This document shows positions 7,140 to 14,741 of a stretch of DNA of 64,000 nucleotides, one piece after another. The stretch comes from Geodermatophilus aquaeductus (lineage in GTDB: Bacteria; Actinomycetota; Actinomycetes; Mycobacteriales; Geodermatophilaceae), in assembly GCF_900182545.1 (NCBI RefSeq), contig NZ_FXTJ01000007.1, positions 1 through 64,000 of the forward strand. Direction: 5' to 3'. How positions within the stretch are numbered: position 1 is the first letter of the stretch; each line of letters begins with the position of its first letter. The translations under genes and the position numbers were made by a program. Under the pieces are notes generated by a model that saw nothing but the letters and a program-made list of their open reading frames with translations, was not told the DNA's origin and did no database searches.

Positions 7140-9347
7140 ATGTCGGATCTCTGCTGCGGCGGCGACGAGGACGGCTCCCGGGCCCGGCCGGTGAGGGGAC
7201 GCACCGCCGACCTGCCGGCGCTCTCGCCAAGGCCGATCACCGTCGGCGGCCCGCGGTCCACCGGCGAGGACTGCGGCGAGGGCTGCGCCTGCTGCACCCC
7301 TCCCCGGACGCCCACGGTGGCGTCGCCGCGGTCCGCCGCGCCCGGCGGGGACGGCTGCGGGGATCCGACCTGCTCGGCGCCCGCACCCGCGGACCACGAC
7401 ACCGACGAACCCACCTCGCTGTGGCGGTCCCGGCCGATGCAGCTGGCCGGGCTGGCCGGGGCGCTGTGGCTGGCCTCGGTGCTCGTCGGGTGGCTGAGCG
7501 GAGGAGGCGTCGCCTCCGCGGTGCTCGCCGGTGGGGCGGTGCTGGCCGGTGGCGCCACCTTCGTGCCCGGCACCCTGCGGGCCCTGCGCCGCGGCAGGCT
7601 CGGTGTCGGCACGCTGATGACCGTCGCGATGCTGGGCGCCATCGCACTCGGTGCGGTCGGCGAGGCGGCGATGCTGGCGTTCCTGTTCTCCCTCGCCGAG
7701 GCGCTGGAGGACTACGCGGTCACCCGCACCCGCCGCGGGCTGCGGGCGCTGCTGGACCTCGTGCCCGCCCGCGCCACGGTGCTGCGCGGCGGCCGCGAAC
7801 ACGAGGTCGACCCCGCCGAGCTCACCCCCGGGGACGTGCTGGTGGTCAGGCCCGGTGAGCGGCTGGCGACCGACGGACGGGTGCGGACCGGGCTCTCCTC
7901 ACTGGCCACCTCCGCGGTGACCGGGGAGTCGGTGCCGGTGGAGGTCGGCCCCGGTGACGAGGTGTTCGCCGCCTCGGTCAACGGGGGCGGCGCGCTGGAG
8001 GTCGTGGTCACCGCCCGGGTGGCGGAGAACTCCCTGGCCCGCGTCGTGCACATCGTCGAGGAGGCCCAGGAGCGCAAGGGCGCGGCCCAGCGGCTGGCCG
8101 CCCGCATCGCCCGCCCGCTGGTGCCCACGGTGTTCCTCGCCGCGGGCCTGATCGCCGTCCTCGGCAGCATCCTGGGCGACCCGCAGCTGTGGATCGAGCG
8201 CGCCCTCGTGGTGCTGGTGGCCGCCTCGCCGTGCGCGTTCGCGATCGCGGTGCCGGTGACGGTGGTGGCCGCGATCGGCGCCGCCACCCGCGCCGGGGTG
8301 CTCATCAAGGGCGGAGCGGCGCTGGAGTCCCTCGGCGGGGTGCGCGCCCTGGCGCTGGACAAGACCGGCACGCTGACCCGCAACCGGCCCGCGGTGGTCG
8401 CCATCGAGGCCCTGCCCGCCAGCAGCACGGACCAGGTGCTCGCCGTCGCCGCCGCGCTCGAGGCCCGCAGCGAGCACCCCCTGGCCGGCGCCGTGCTGGC
8501 CGCCTGGCCGGCCGGCCAGCCGCCGGTCGACCCCGCCGCCGACACCCAGGCGCTGCCCGGCCGGGGAGTCACCGGACTGGTCGGCGGCCGGCCGGCGCGG
8601 CTGGGCAAGCCCGGCTTCCTCGACCCCGGCCCCCTCGCGGCGGTCGTGACCGCCCACCAGGAGGCCGGGGCCACTGTGGTCCTCGTCGAGGCCGCAGGCC
8701 GGCTGCTCGGCGCCCTCGCCATCCGCGACGAGCTGCGCCCCGAGGCCGCCGAGGCCGTCACCACGCTGCACCGCATGGGCATCGCTACCACCATGCTCAC
8801 CGGCGACAACCCGCGCACCGCCGCCCACCTGGCCGCCGCCGCCGGCATCGACCAGGTGCACGCCGAGCTGCGCCCGGAGGACAAGGCCACCCTCGTCGAG
8901 CAGCTGGGCCACCGCGGCCGGGTCGCGATGGTCGGCGACGGCATCAACGATGCCCCCGCGCTGGCCACCGCCGACGTCGGCATCGCGATGGGCGCCATGG
9001 GCGCCGACGTGGCGATCGAGACCGCCGACGTCGCGCTGATGGGCGAGGACCTGCGCCAACTGCCCCGCACCCTCGCCCACGCCCGCCGCGCGCGGCGGAT
9101 CATGCTGCAGAGCCTGCTGCTGTCCGGAGCGATCCTGGTCGTCCTCATCCCGCTGGCCGCCTTCGGTGTCCTCGGCCTGGGCACGGTCATCGTCACTCAT
9201 GAGCTGGCCGAGGTCCTGGTCATCGCCAACGGCGTCCGCGCCGGCCGACTACGCCGTCCTGAGCAGCCGACCGTTCCCACTCCGCCCCAGGAAGAACCGC
9301 GGCGCGACTACGCGGCCGCCATCCCGCGCGGCAGCGAGGACCGCTGA
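7140..9347 (+). CDS. P1B-type heavy-metal-translocating ATPase
   Basis: A 735-residue membrane pump. Visible motifs are the actuator TGES (AVTGESVPV), the phosphorylation DKTGT with Asp407, the SEHPLAGA histidine-proline motif, MLTGDN and GDGINDAPAL. The transmembrane metal motif is SPC (residues 363-365) rather than CPC, as in the P1B-4 group (Co/Zn/Fe and related). The usual P1B-4 HEGGT motif in the last helix pair reads HELAEV here (from residue 687). There is no HMA domain; instead the first 90 residues are Cys-rich (CC near the start, CGEGCACC, CGDPTC). The upstream CadC-like sensor predicts Cd/Pb/Zn-type regulation, so pump specificity is uncertain. ATG chosen at 7140, 1 base after the sensor stop. 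Confidence 0.93.
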   Translation: MSDLCCGGDEDGSRARPVRGRTADLPALSPRPITVGGPRSTGEDCGEGCACCTPPRTPTVASPRSAAPGGDGCGDPTCSAPAPADHDTDEPTSLWRSRPMQLAGLAGALWLASVLVGWLSGGGVASAVLAGGAVLAGGATFVPGTLRALRRGRLGVGTLMTVAMLGAIALGAVGEAAMLAFLFSLAEALEDYAVTRTRRGLRALLDLVPARATVLRGGREHEVDPAELTPGDVLVVRPGERLATDGRVRTGLSSLATSAVTGESVPVEVGPGDEVFAASVNGGGALEVVVTARVAENSLARVVHIVEEAQERKGAAQRLAARIARPLVPTVFLAAGLIAVLGSILGDPQLWIERALVVLVAASPCAFAIAVPVTVVAAIGAATRAGVLIKGGAALESLGGVRALALDKTGTLTRNRPAVVAIEALPASSTDQVLAVAAALEARSEHPLAGAVLAAWPAGQPPVDPAADTQALPGRGVTGLVGGRPARLGKPGFLDPGPLAAVVTAHQEAGATVVLVEAAGRLLGALAIRDELRPEAAEAVTTLHRMGIATTMLTGDNPRTAAHLAAAAGIDQVHAELRPEDKATLVEQLGHRGRVAMVGDGINDAPALATADVGIAMGAMGADVAIETADVALMGEDLRQLPRTLAHARRARRIMLQSLLLSGAILVVLIPLAAFGVLGLGTVIVTHELAEVLVIANGVRAGRLRRPEQPTVPTPPQEEPRRDYAAAIPRGSEDR

Positions 9348-9767
9348 CCGCCCCACCTGTCGATCCGACCTCGGCACCCGCTACCCCGCGGCACCGGGCC
9401 TGGTGGCGGGGACACGTCCTCGGCCACCAGCGGGGCACCGTGCCCGCGAACCCATTCATTCGTGGACGTGCTGGTCGACGCAGCGACCGATCACATGGCG
9501 GGTGGCGGTCCGGGGTCGTCTCAGCGGACGTTCTCGCTGCTTCGTCGACGCAGGTGCCGGTCCAGCACCCGGCCGAGCAGCAGCGCTGGCGGGTCACGTC
9601 CGGGCACGTCGTCGGCGGCGAGGTCCTGGATCAGGCGTAGGGCGCCCGGAGTCCGTGCCGCCTGACGCTGTGGCGTGGTCCAGCAGCGGCTGCGGGGAAG
9701 CGGATTTCCGACGGCCGCGTTGCCGCACGCAATCCTCCTGGCCGGGTGATGCCGCCGCCCGGCCCCG
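9348..9767. other. Intergenic region, possible gene remnant
   Basis: No confident gene. A minus-strand frame around 9521-9670 has a protein-like stretch (PGALRLIQDLAADDVPG) but lacks a sensible N-terminus, so it may be a decayed gene. Confidence 0.3.
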
Positions 9768-10277
9768 GTGGCGACGCTCTCATTCGTGCACACGAGGCTC
9801 GCGGCACACCTGGGCTCCAGGAATGTCGCCCGCGTCATCTACGGCGCGATCATCGGCCTGGCCCTGATCGTCGCGCTGGAGAGCTACCCGACCAGCGCCG
9901 GACAGATGATCGGCTGGCTAGTGGGCACGGCCGTCGCGGTCGCGCTGGCGGAGTTCTACAGCGAGGTCGTCGGCACCGAGACCAGCGAGCGCCACCGCGT
10001 CACCGGTCAGCAGCTGCGGCACATGCTCGAGGCCGCAGCCGCGGTCGCCTTCGGCGTCGCCTTCCCGTCGGTGATCTTCCTGCTTGCCGCCCTCGGCCTG
10101 ATCGAGATCGGCACCGCGTTCACCCTGGCGAAGTGGAGCGGGCTCGTGTTGATCGGCTTCTACGGCTACTGGGCGGCCCGCTTCGCCGGCGCGCCGGTTC
10201 CCCGGGCCCTGGTTCAGGGCGGCCTGGTGGCGCTGATCGGCGCCTTCCTGATCGTGCTCAAGGCCGCGCTCCACTAG
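9768..10277 (+). CDS. Hypothetical integral membrane protein
   Basis: A 169-residue protein with about four to five helices (VIYGAIIGLALIVALE, MIGWLVGTAVAVALAEF, FPSVIFLLAALGLIEIG, GLVALIGAFLIVL). An acidic YSEVVGTETSERH segment lies between helices 2 and 3. It resembles small transport-like membrane proteins but carries no motif I can name. The GTG at 9768 is the most upstream start giving a plausible N-terminus. It lies downstream of the metal ATPase but 420 bp away, so it is probably a separate unit. Confidence 0.65.
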   Translation: MATLSFVHTRLAAHLGSRNVARVIYGAIIGLALIVALESYPTSAGQMIGWLVGTAVAVALAEFYSEVVGTETSERHRVTGQQLRHMLEAAAAVAFGVAFPSVIFLLAALGLIEIGTAFTLAKWSGLVLIGFYGYWAARFAGAPVPRALVQGGLVALIGAFLIVLKAALH

Positions 10278-10752
10278 ACGCCGGCGCCGGCGCCCAGTGA
10301 CGCACCGCGCGTGGGCGGTGCGCCCGCTCCCGGGCCAGCCCGTGCACGCGGACCCCGGGGATCCATCCCCCGGGGGTGAGGGAGCCCGACCCCTCCGGGT
10401 TGGACCCTCCGCCCGGGCCGCCGGCGTGCCGCGCCGGGCGGTGCTGTGGAGGCGGCGTGCCGACCGAGCAATCTCTGCCCCTGACTGGGCCATCACGGAC
10501 CCAATTGTCCCCAGAAGGTCTTGATCACCATGCAGCCGCTCCCTGGTCATTTCGCCGGATGACTCCCGAGGAGCTGCGCGCACCCGTCCCAAGAAGCCCA
10601 GGGATTCCAGAGCACTGACCTGCACACATCTTGAGGCGGTCGATCGCAGACTCGGGTCGGCGCGACTCCGCGCAGACCTGCAAGCGGGTGTGCCGGAGAG
10701 GCAGGCTGCGACGGCGACGTCCGCGACCTCCGCACCTGGCACCCTCCCGACC
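10278..10752. other. Intergenic region with hairpins, no gene seen
   Basis: It contains the terminator-like hairpin listed separately and an imperfect GC palindrome (CCCCGGGGATCC followed by ATCCCCCGGGG at about 10353-10376). No protein-like frame is recognised. Confidence 0.4.
10301..10322 (+). terminator. Candidate hairpin terminator after the membrane protein
   Basis: CGCACCGC at 10301-10308 pairs perfectly with GCGGTGCG at 10315-10322 around a 6-base loop, 24 bases after the stop codon. No T tract follows, which is common for actinobacterial terminators. Confidence 0.5.
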
Positions 10753-11088
10753 ATGACGGTCGCCCGCTCGATCCTGCTGTTCATCCTCGCCGCGGTCGCC
10801 GAGATCGGCGGCGCCTGGCTGGTCTGGCAGGGCGTCCGCGAGCACCGCGGCTGGATGTGGATGGGGCTCGGCGTGATCGCGCTCGGGCTCTACGGGTTCG
10901 TCGCGACGCTGCAGCCCGACGCGAACTTCGGCCGGATCCTCGCCGCGTACGGCGGCGTGTTCGTTGCCGGCTCGCTGGCCTGGGGCATGGTCGCCGACGG
11001 GTTCCGGCCCGACCGCTACGACGTCGCCGGGGCGCTCATCTGCCTGGTCGGCGTCGCGGTGATCATGTATGCGCCGCGCTCGACGTGA
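10753..11088 (+). CDS. YnfA (UPF0060)-family membrane protein
   Basis: A 111-residue protein with four helices. The hallmark N-terminal block [19 protein letters not shown] is followed by [19 protein letters not shown] and [16 protein letters not shown], the conserved YnfA pattern. YnfA proteins resemble small multidrug resistance transporters; some are reported to export toxic compounds. The ATG at 10753 is preferred over upstream in-frame starts because it begins directly before the first helix. It stands alone. Confidence 0.9.
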   Translation: MTVARSILLFILAAVAEIGGAWLVWQGVREHRGWMWMGLGVIALGLYGFVATLQPDANFGRILAAYGGVFVAGSLAWGMVADGFRPDRYDVAGALICLVGVAVIMYAPRST

Positions 11089-11112
11089 CCGGACACGCCG
11101 CCGGCGGGGCCG

Positions 11113-11508
11113 TCAGGCGGGGGCACCGCCGGAGCGCAGCTGCCGGCGGCGGTCGTCGTTGTCCTCCAGCCCCCACCAGTCGACGATGCGGCCGCCGCGG
11201 ACGGTGAACCAGTAGACCTCGCGGACGTCGCGGAACGCCCGCCCGGTGGCCGGCCGGCCCATCCACGGGCCGGTCTGGGTGCCCGAGCAGCGGAAGTGCC
11301 CGACGACGCTGTCGCCCTCGCCCACCAGGGCGACGGTCTGCATCCGCACGTCCGGGAACGCCGCCCGGAACGGCGCCACCCACTCCCGCGCCGTCCGAGC
11401 GATGTCCGGCGCGAACAACCCCTCGACCGCGCCGAGGTCGCCGCCGTTGATCACCTCGCCGACCGCGCGGGCGACCAGCCGCTTGTTGTCCTCCACGCTC
11501 ACCGCCAC
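11113..11508 (-). CDS. SnoaL-like ester cyclase/NTF2-fold protein
   Basis: A 131-residue alpha+beta barrel protein. Supporting segments are NKRLVARAVGEVINGGDL at the N-terminus, FRAAFPDVRMQTVALVGEGD in the middle and DVREVYWFTVRGGRIVDWWG near the end, all characteristic of SnoaL-like polyketide cyclase relatives. The actual substrate is unknown. The GTG at 11508 is preceded by a GGGGGGAG site. It is convergent with the YnfA gene and downstream of the thioredoxin-like/zinc-ribbon pair on the same strand. Confidence 0.8.
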   Translation of the reverse strand: MAVSVEDNKRLVARAVGEVINGGDLGAVEGLFAPDIARTAREWVAPFRAAFPDVRMQTVALVGEGDSVVGHFRCSGTQTGPWMGRPATGRAFRDVREVYWFTVRGGRIVDWWGLEDNDDRRRQLRSGGAPA

Positions 11509-11522
11509 CTCCCCCCGTCCGT

Positions 11523-11546
11523 GGTCACGGTCACGGTCACGGTCAC
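11523..11546 (+). repeat. Hexanucleotide tandem repeat (GGTCAC x4)
   Basis: Four perfect copies of GGTCAC plus a partial fifth lie between the SnoaL-like gene and the stop region of the zinc-ribbon gene. The last copies overlap that gene's stop codon. Slippage could alter the 3' end of that gene or the spacer. Confidence 0.7.
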
Positions 11547-11725
11547 GGTGCGAGGTCTTTCCGGCGGCCGATGCGGGCCACCATCCACAGTGCGCACCGC
11601 CAGCACACGTACACGCCCGGAGTGCTGCCCAGCTCGTGGACCCCGGTCCGCGGCCGGTCCCGCCCGCAACACCCGCACGCCCGGGTCTCCTCGGCCCCCG
11701 TGAACCGACGGCGTGGCGACCTCAC
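11543..11725 (-). CDS. Small zinc-ribbon-like protein
   Basis: A 60-residue basic protein with two Cys pairs, CGCC (residues about 17-20) and CWRC (about 41-44), spaced as in a zinc ribbon. A His lies between them (GVHELGS). The GTG start overlaps the stop of the thioredoxin-like gene by 4 bases, indicating translational coupling. Function is unknown. Confidence 0.6.
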   Translation of the reverse strand: MRSPRRRFTGAEETRACGCCGRDRPRTGVHELGSTPGVYVCWRCALWMVARIGRRKDLAP

Positions 11726-12021
11726 CGCAGGACCTCGAGCAGTTGCCCGACCGTGGGCGCTCCGGCCAGCCTGGTCGTGGTGCGGTAGACGCGGCAGGAC
11801 AGGCCGACGGGGGCGTCCGGCTCGGCGAACGGGTCCCGACCGTCCACCAGCACCGTCGGTGAGCCGCGGAATCCGACGGCCTCGGCCTCCGCCGCACTCG
11901 CGACCTCACGGCGCTCCACGCGTATGTCGGTCCGCCCGGTCCGGGCCAGCGCCTCCCGTGGCCGCCCGTCGGCCGGACGCCGGTTCGGGCAGCCGTCGAC
12001 GTGGAGCAGCACCACGTCCAC
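11722..12021 (-). CDS. Thioredoxin-fold-like small protein
   Basis: A 99-residue protein beginning VDVVLLHVDGCPNRR: a beta strand then a single Cys where thioredoxins have CxxC. It continues with VGFRGSPTVLVDGRDPF, a cis-Pro-like GSPTVLVDG loop, and GLSCRVYRT. Proteins of this shape occur beside mercury or thiol-stress genes, but no mer genes are seen here. The GTG at 12021 is chosen for its GGGAGG ribosome site. It is coupled to the zinc-ribbon gene downstream. Confidence 0.65.
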   Translation of the reverse strand: MDVVLLHVDGCPNRRPADGRPREALARTGRTDIRVERREVASAAEAEAVGFRGSPTVLVDGRDPFAEPDAPVGLSCRVYRTTTRLAGAPTVGQLLEVLR

Positions 12022-12373
12022 GCTGACCTCCCAGACCTGAGCGCCGACGCACGCGCGTCCCGCGGCACCGACTAGGCATCCATGGTGGCAGCCGGGCCAG
12101 TGCCCAGGTTGGGATCGCGCCACGTAGCTCGGCCGACACCGCCGGGCCCCGGTGAGCCGGTCCCGGCCAATCCGCGGGAATCCGAGCCGCGGGACGGAGT
12201 CCACGGCGTTCCCTCGCGAGCAGCGCGACGCCAGCACGGCGCACGTGCACACCGACCGGGACGCGGCTGCCCACGGCCATGCTGGGCGGGTCCGGGGATG
12301 TCCGCGCCGGTGCTCCGATCCCGACCAGGTCGCCGTCACTTGATCGATGGCGGCGGGACGGGCAGTCAGGCGA
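12022..12373. other. Intergenic region, nothing recognised
   Basis: A spacer between two minus-strand genes (MerR regulator upstream, thioredoxin-like downstream). Its frames show no protein-like sequence. It should carry the thioredoxin gene promoter. Confidence 0.4.
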
Positions 12374-12817
12374 TCACCCTCGCAGCAAGCCCTGCGTCTC
12401 CTCGGCCACCATCGCGCGGAAGTGCGGACACTGCGCGATGTCTTCGTGCTCACAGTGGAGCGCCGCGTCGATCAGGTCCAGGGACGCCTGCGCCGCGGCG
12501 ATGCGATCAAGCAGTTGGGCGCGGTGACGTCGCAGCAGGTCGGTGCGCGTCGCCGGCTCCTGGGCGGTGACGATCCGGCGGATCGCCTCCAGTCCGAAGC
12601 CGGCCCTCTTCGCCCGAAGCACGACGACCAGACGGAACAGGTCGTCCGGGCCGTAGCCACGCCGAGCGCCGACGCCCCGCGTGGGGGCCATCAGACCCAT
12701 GGACTCCCAGTACCGCAGGACGTGGGTGGGCAGCCCGAACCGCTGAGCGACCTCCCCGATGCTCAGGAGCGTCGCGCTGTCACGGCTTGACTTCACGTGA
12801 CCATTAACTTCGACCAT
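12374..12817 (-). CDS. MerR-family transcriptional regulator
   Basis: A 147-residue regulator. The winged helix-turn-helix is LLSIGEVAQRFGLPTHVLRYWESMGLM, here cited in parts: IGEVAQRFGLPTHVLRYWE then GLMAPTR. It is followed by GARRGYGPDDLFRLVVVLRA, a dimerisation helix, and a C-terminal CEHEDIAQCPHFR with two Cys and three His that could bind metal. It is divergent from the methyltransferase. The ATG at 12817 leaves only 7 bases between the two start codons, so the GTG at 12796, inside the palindrome TCACGTGA, is a credible alternative. Confidence 0.88.
   Translation of the reverse strand: MVEVNGHVKSSRDSATLLSIGEVAQRFGLPTHVLRYWESMGLMAPTRGVGARRGYGPDDLFRLVVVLRAKRAGFGLEAIRRIVTAQEPATRTDLLRRHRAQLLDRIAAAQASLDLIDAALHCEHEDIAQCPHFRAMVAEETQGLLRG
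12793..12800. promoter_or_regulatory. Candidate operator palindrome between divergent genes
   Basis: The 8-bp palindrome TCACGTGA lies just after a TTGACT -35-like hexamer (12787-12792) and 25 bases before the methyltransferase ATG. MerR proteins bind dyads between the -35 and -10 elements, so this is a plausible operator for the methyltransferase. The -10 element is not clear. Confidence 0.35.
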
Positions 12818-12824
12818 CCCGGGC

Positions 12825-13598
12825 ATGTCCACGAGCAGCGATGTCACCCGGTCCGACGTCCCCGAGCCACCGTTCATCCAGCTCCTGGACGCCATCGACG
12901 CGATGCCCGGCGCAGCGGAGCTGCGCGCGCACACCTATGACCTGTTGCGACTCCTGCCGGGTCAGTCGGTGGCCGACGTGGGATGCGGCACCGGGCGCGC
13001 CGTCGCCGAGCTGGCCGACCGTGGGGCCCGGCCCATCGGCGTCGACATCGACGCGCAGATGCTCGCGGTCGCACGGCGCCGCTGGCCATCCCGCGACTTC
13101 GCCACCGGAGGTGCAGAACAGCTGCCGATCCCCGCCGGCTCGGTGGCGGGCTACCGGGCCGACAAGGTGCTCCACCTGGTGGACGACCCGATCCGGGCGC
13201 TGGCGGAGGCGCAGCGCGTCCTGGCTTCCCGCGGACGCATCGTGCTCACGGGTCAGGACTGGGACGGGATCATGATCGACTCCGTGGACCCCGGTCTGAC
13301 CAGGACGATCGTGCACGCGCGCGCGGACACCATCGCCCATCCCCGGGCGGCACGCCAGAGTCACGTGTGGCTGCTCGACGCCGGCTTCCGAGACGTCACG
13401 ACCGACGTCCTCACCGCTGTCCTCACCGACACCAGGATGCTCCCGCTGGTCACCGGACTCGCGGACGCTGCCTGCGACGCAGGCGCCGTCACCCGCGACC
13501 GAGCCGACGTCTGGACCGCCGAGCACACCCGCCGGGCCCAGACCGGGCGCTTGTTCGTTGCGGTGCCGATCTTCGTGACCGCAGCGACGCGGCCCTGA
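12825..13598 (+). CDS. Class I SAM-dependent methyltransferase
   Basis: A 257-residue soluble enzyme with motif I VADVGCGTGRAVAEL (about residues 49-63), the acidic motif GVDIDAQML, and LPIPAGSVAGYRADKVLHL in the post-II position, typical of the methyltransferase 11/25 group. The substrate is unknown. It is divergently transcribed from the MerR regulator, which probably controls it. The ATG at 12825 has no clear ribosome site, so a leaderless transcript is possible. Confidence 0.85.
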   Translation: MSTSSDVTRSDVPEPPFIQLLDAIDAMPGAAELRAHTYDLLRLLPGQSVADVGCGTGRAVAELADRGARPIGVDIDAQMLAVARRRWPSRDFATGGAEQLPIPAGSVAGYRADKVLHLVDDPIRALAEAQRVLASRGRIVLTGQDWDGIMIDSVDPGLTRTIVHARADTIAHPRAARQSHVWLLDAGFRDVTTDVLTAVLTDTRMLPLVTGLADAACDAGAVTRDRADVWTAEHTRRAQTGRLFVAVPIFVTAATRP

Positions 13599-13859
13599 GA
13601 TGGGCGGGGTGAGACCACCGGCGCCCTCACCGGGTGGTGCTCGCGCCAGCGCCGAGCAGACGGTGCACCGTGGCGCCCACAGCGGTGCGCGAAGCCGACA
13701 GGCACGTCGGGCGGGACCGTCGTGGTGATGAGGTCACCGCCGCGCCGGTCGAGGCGCCCACGCCTCGACCGGCTGGCCGGTGGCATCAGCGAGCGCGCCG
13801 GTTCGACACGCCGCCCCGGCGGTACGTGACTGTCACCTCGCCGGGCGACGCTGAGGGAC

Positions 13860-14111
13860 GTGACGACCAGCGACCTCGTGACCGGGTACGAGCTGAAGAC
13901 GGTGCGTGTGGACCACATGTCCGGCGCGCACATGGCGACCCTGCGGGTGCCGCACGCCGTCCGACCCGGCCAGACCGCCGAGGCCGGCACCGTCCGAGGC
14001 CTGTGCCGCGCGCCGGTGCAGCAGCTGACGACGACACCGTGGCCGCCGCCGCAGCGGCTGGACTCCTCCTCCCTCCCCTGCCCGGTCTGCGACGCGATCG
14101 ACCTCGTCTAG
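13860..14111 (+). CDS. Hypothetical small protein with a C-terminal CxxC
   Basis: An 83-residue protein. Its N-terminus reads as structured (LVTGYELKTVRVDHMSGAH), and a CPVC motif lies near the end. The GTG start follows a GAGGGA-like site. A second small gene follows 19 bases later on the same strand, so they probably form a transcription unit. Family unknown. Confidence 0.55.
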   Translation: MTTSDLVTGYELKTVRVDHMSGAHMATLRVPHAVRPGQTAEAGTVRGLCRAPVQQLTTTPWPPPQRLDSSSLPCPVCDAIDLV

Positions 14112-14130
14112 CACCGTCGCGGGGCACCCG

Positions 14131-14355
14131 GTGACTAGCTGGTGGCGGCGGTACGACGAGCCGCGCCAGGTGGAGGTGCGGCACGACGACGGCCGCTGGA
14201 TCCCCGGCCTCGCGTCCGGCTGGACGTTCGCCGAGGGCGGCTGGCGGTGCCACGTCACCTACACCGCGGCCGTCGGGTCGACGTTCCTCCGCGCCGTCGA
14301 CCCGGACCACGTCCGGGAGATCGCTCCACGGTCGGCGCGGTGTGGGGCGCCCTGA
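14131..14355 (+). CDS. Hypothetical small protein
   Basis: A 74-residue protein rich in Trp and Arg (MTSWWRRYDEPRQVEVRHDD) with a beta-rich middle (WIPGLASGWTFAEGGWRCHV), suggesting a small SH3-like barrel. It follows the previous small gene on the same strand. Function unknown. Confidence 0.55.
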   Translation: MTSWWRRYDEPRQVEVRHDDGRWIPGLASGWTFAEGGWRCHVTYTAAVGSTFLRAVDPDHVREIAPRSARCGAP

Positions 14356-14741
14356 TCGTCGGCTCGATGGCCGGTCGGATCTCGGGGTGCCCGCCTCGCC
14401 GCCTGGCACTGACGAGCCCGCCGGCCTGCGGGGTAGCACAAGGTGCCGGCTCGGCTCGCTCGTCCGTGTGACGGCTGACCCGTGCCGGCGGAACCGCGAG
14501 ATGTCGAGCCGCCCCCTCCCGCGCCTGCCACGTGCCGCGGGCAAGGCGTGACAACCGGGGTCGTGAGCGACGGCTGTCTCGGAGTGCCCGCGGATCTGCG
14601 ACCACGCTCCGTGTCGGCCAGGTCGAGGAACGCAGCACCCGTCCCTCGAACGGGCGACCCCGGATCGCGCGGGACCAGCCGCGGTGGTGTCCTGCGCGTG
14701 CTCCTGACCCCGTCGCGTGACCCGCAGGAGGACGGATACCG
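14356..14741. other. Intergenic region upstream of the M48 protease
   Basis: No gene is recognised. The last 20 bases carry the AGGAGGA ribosome site of the protease gene. Confidence 0.4.
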
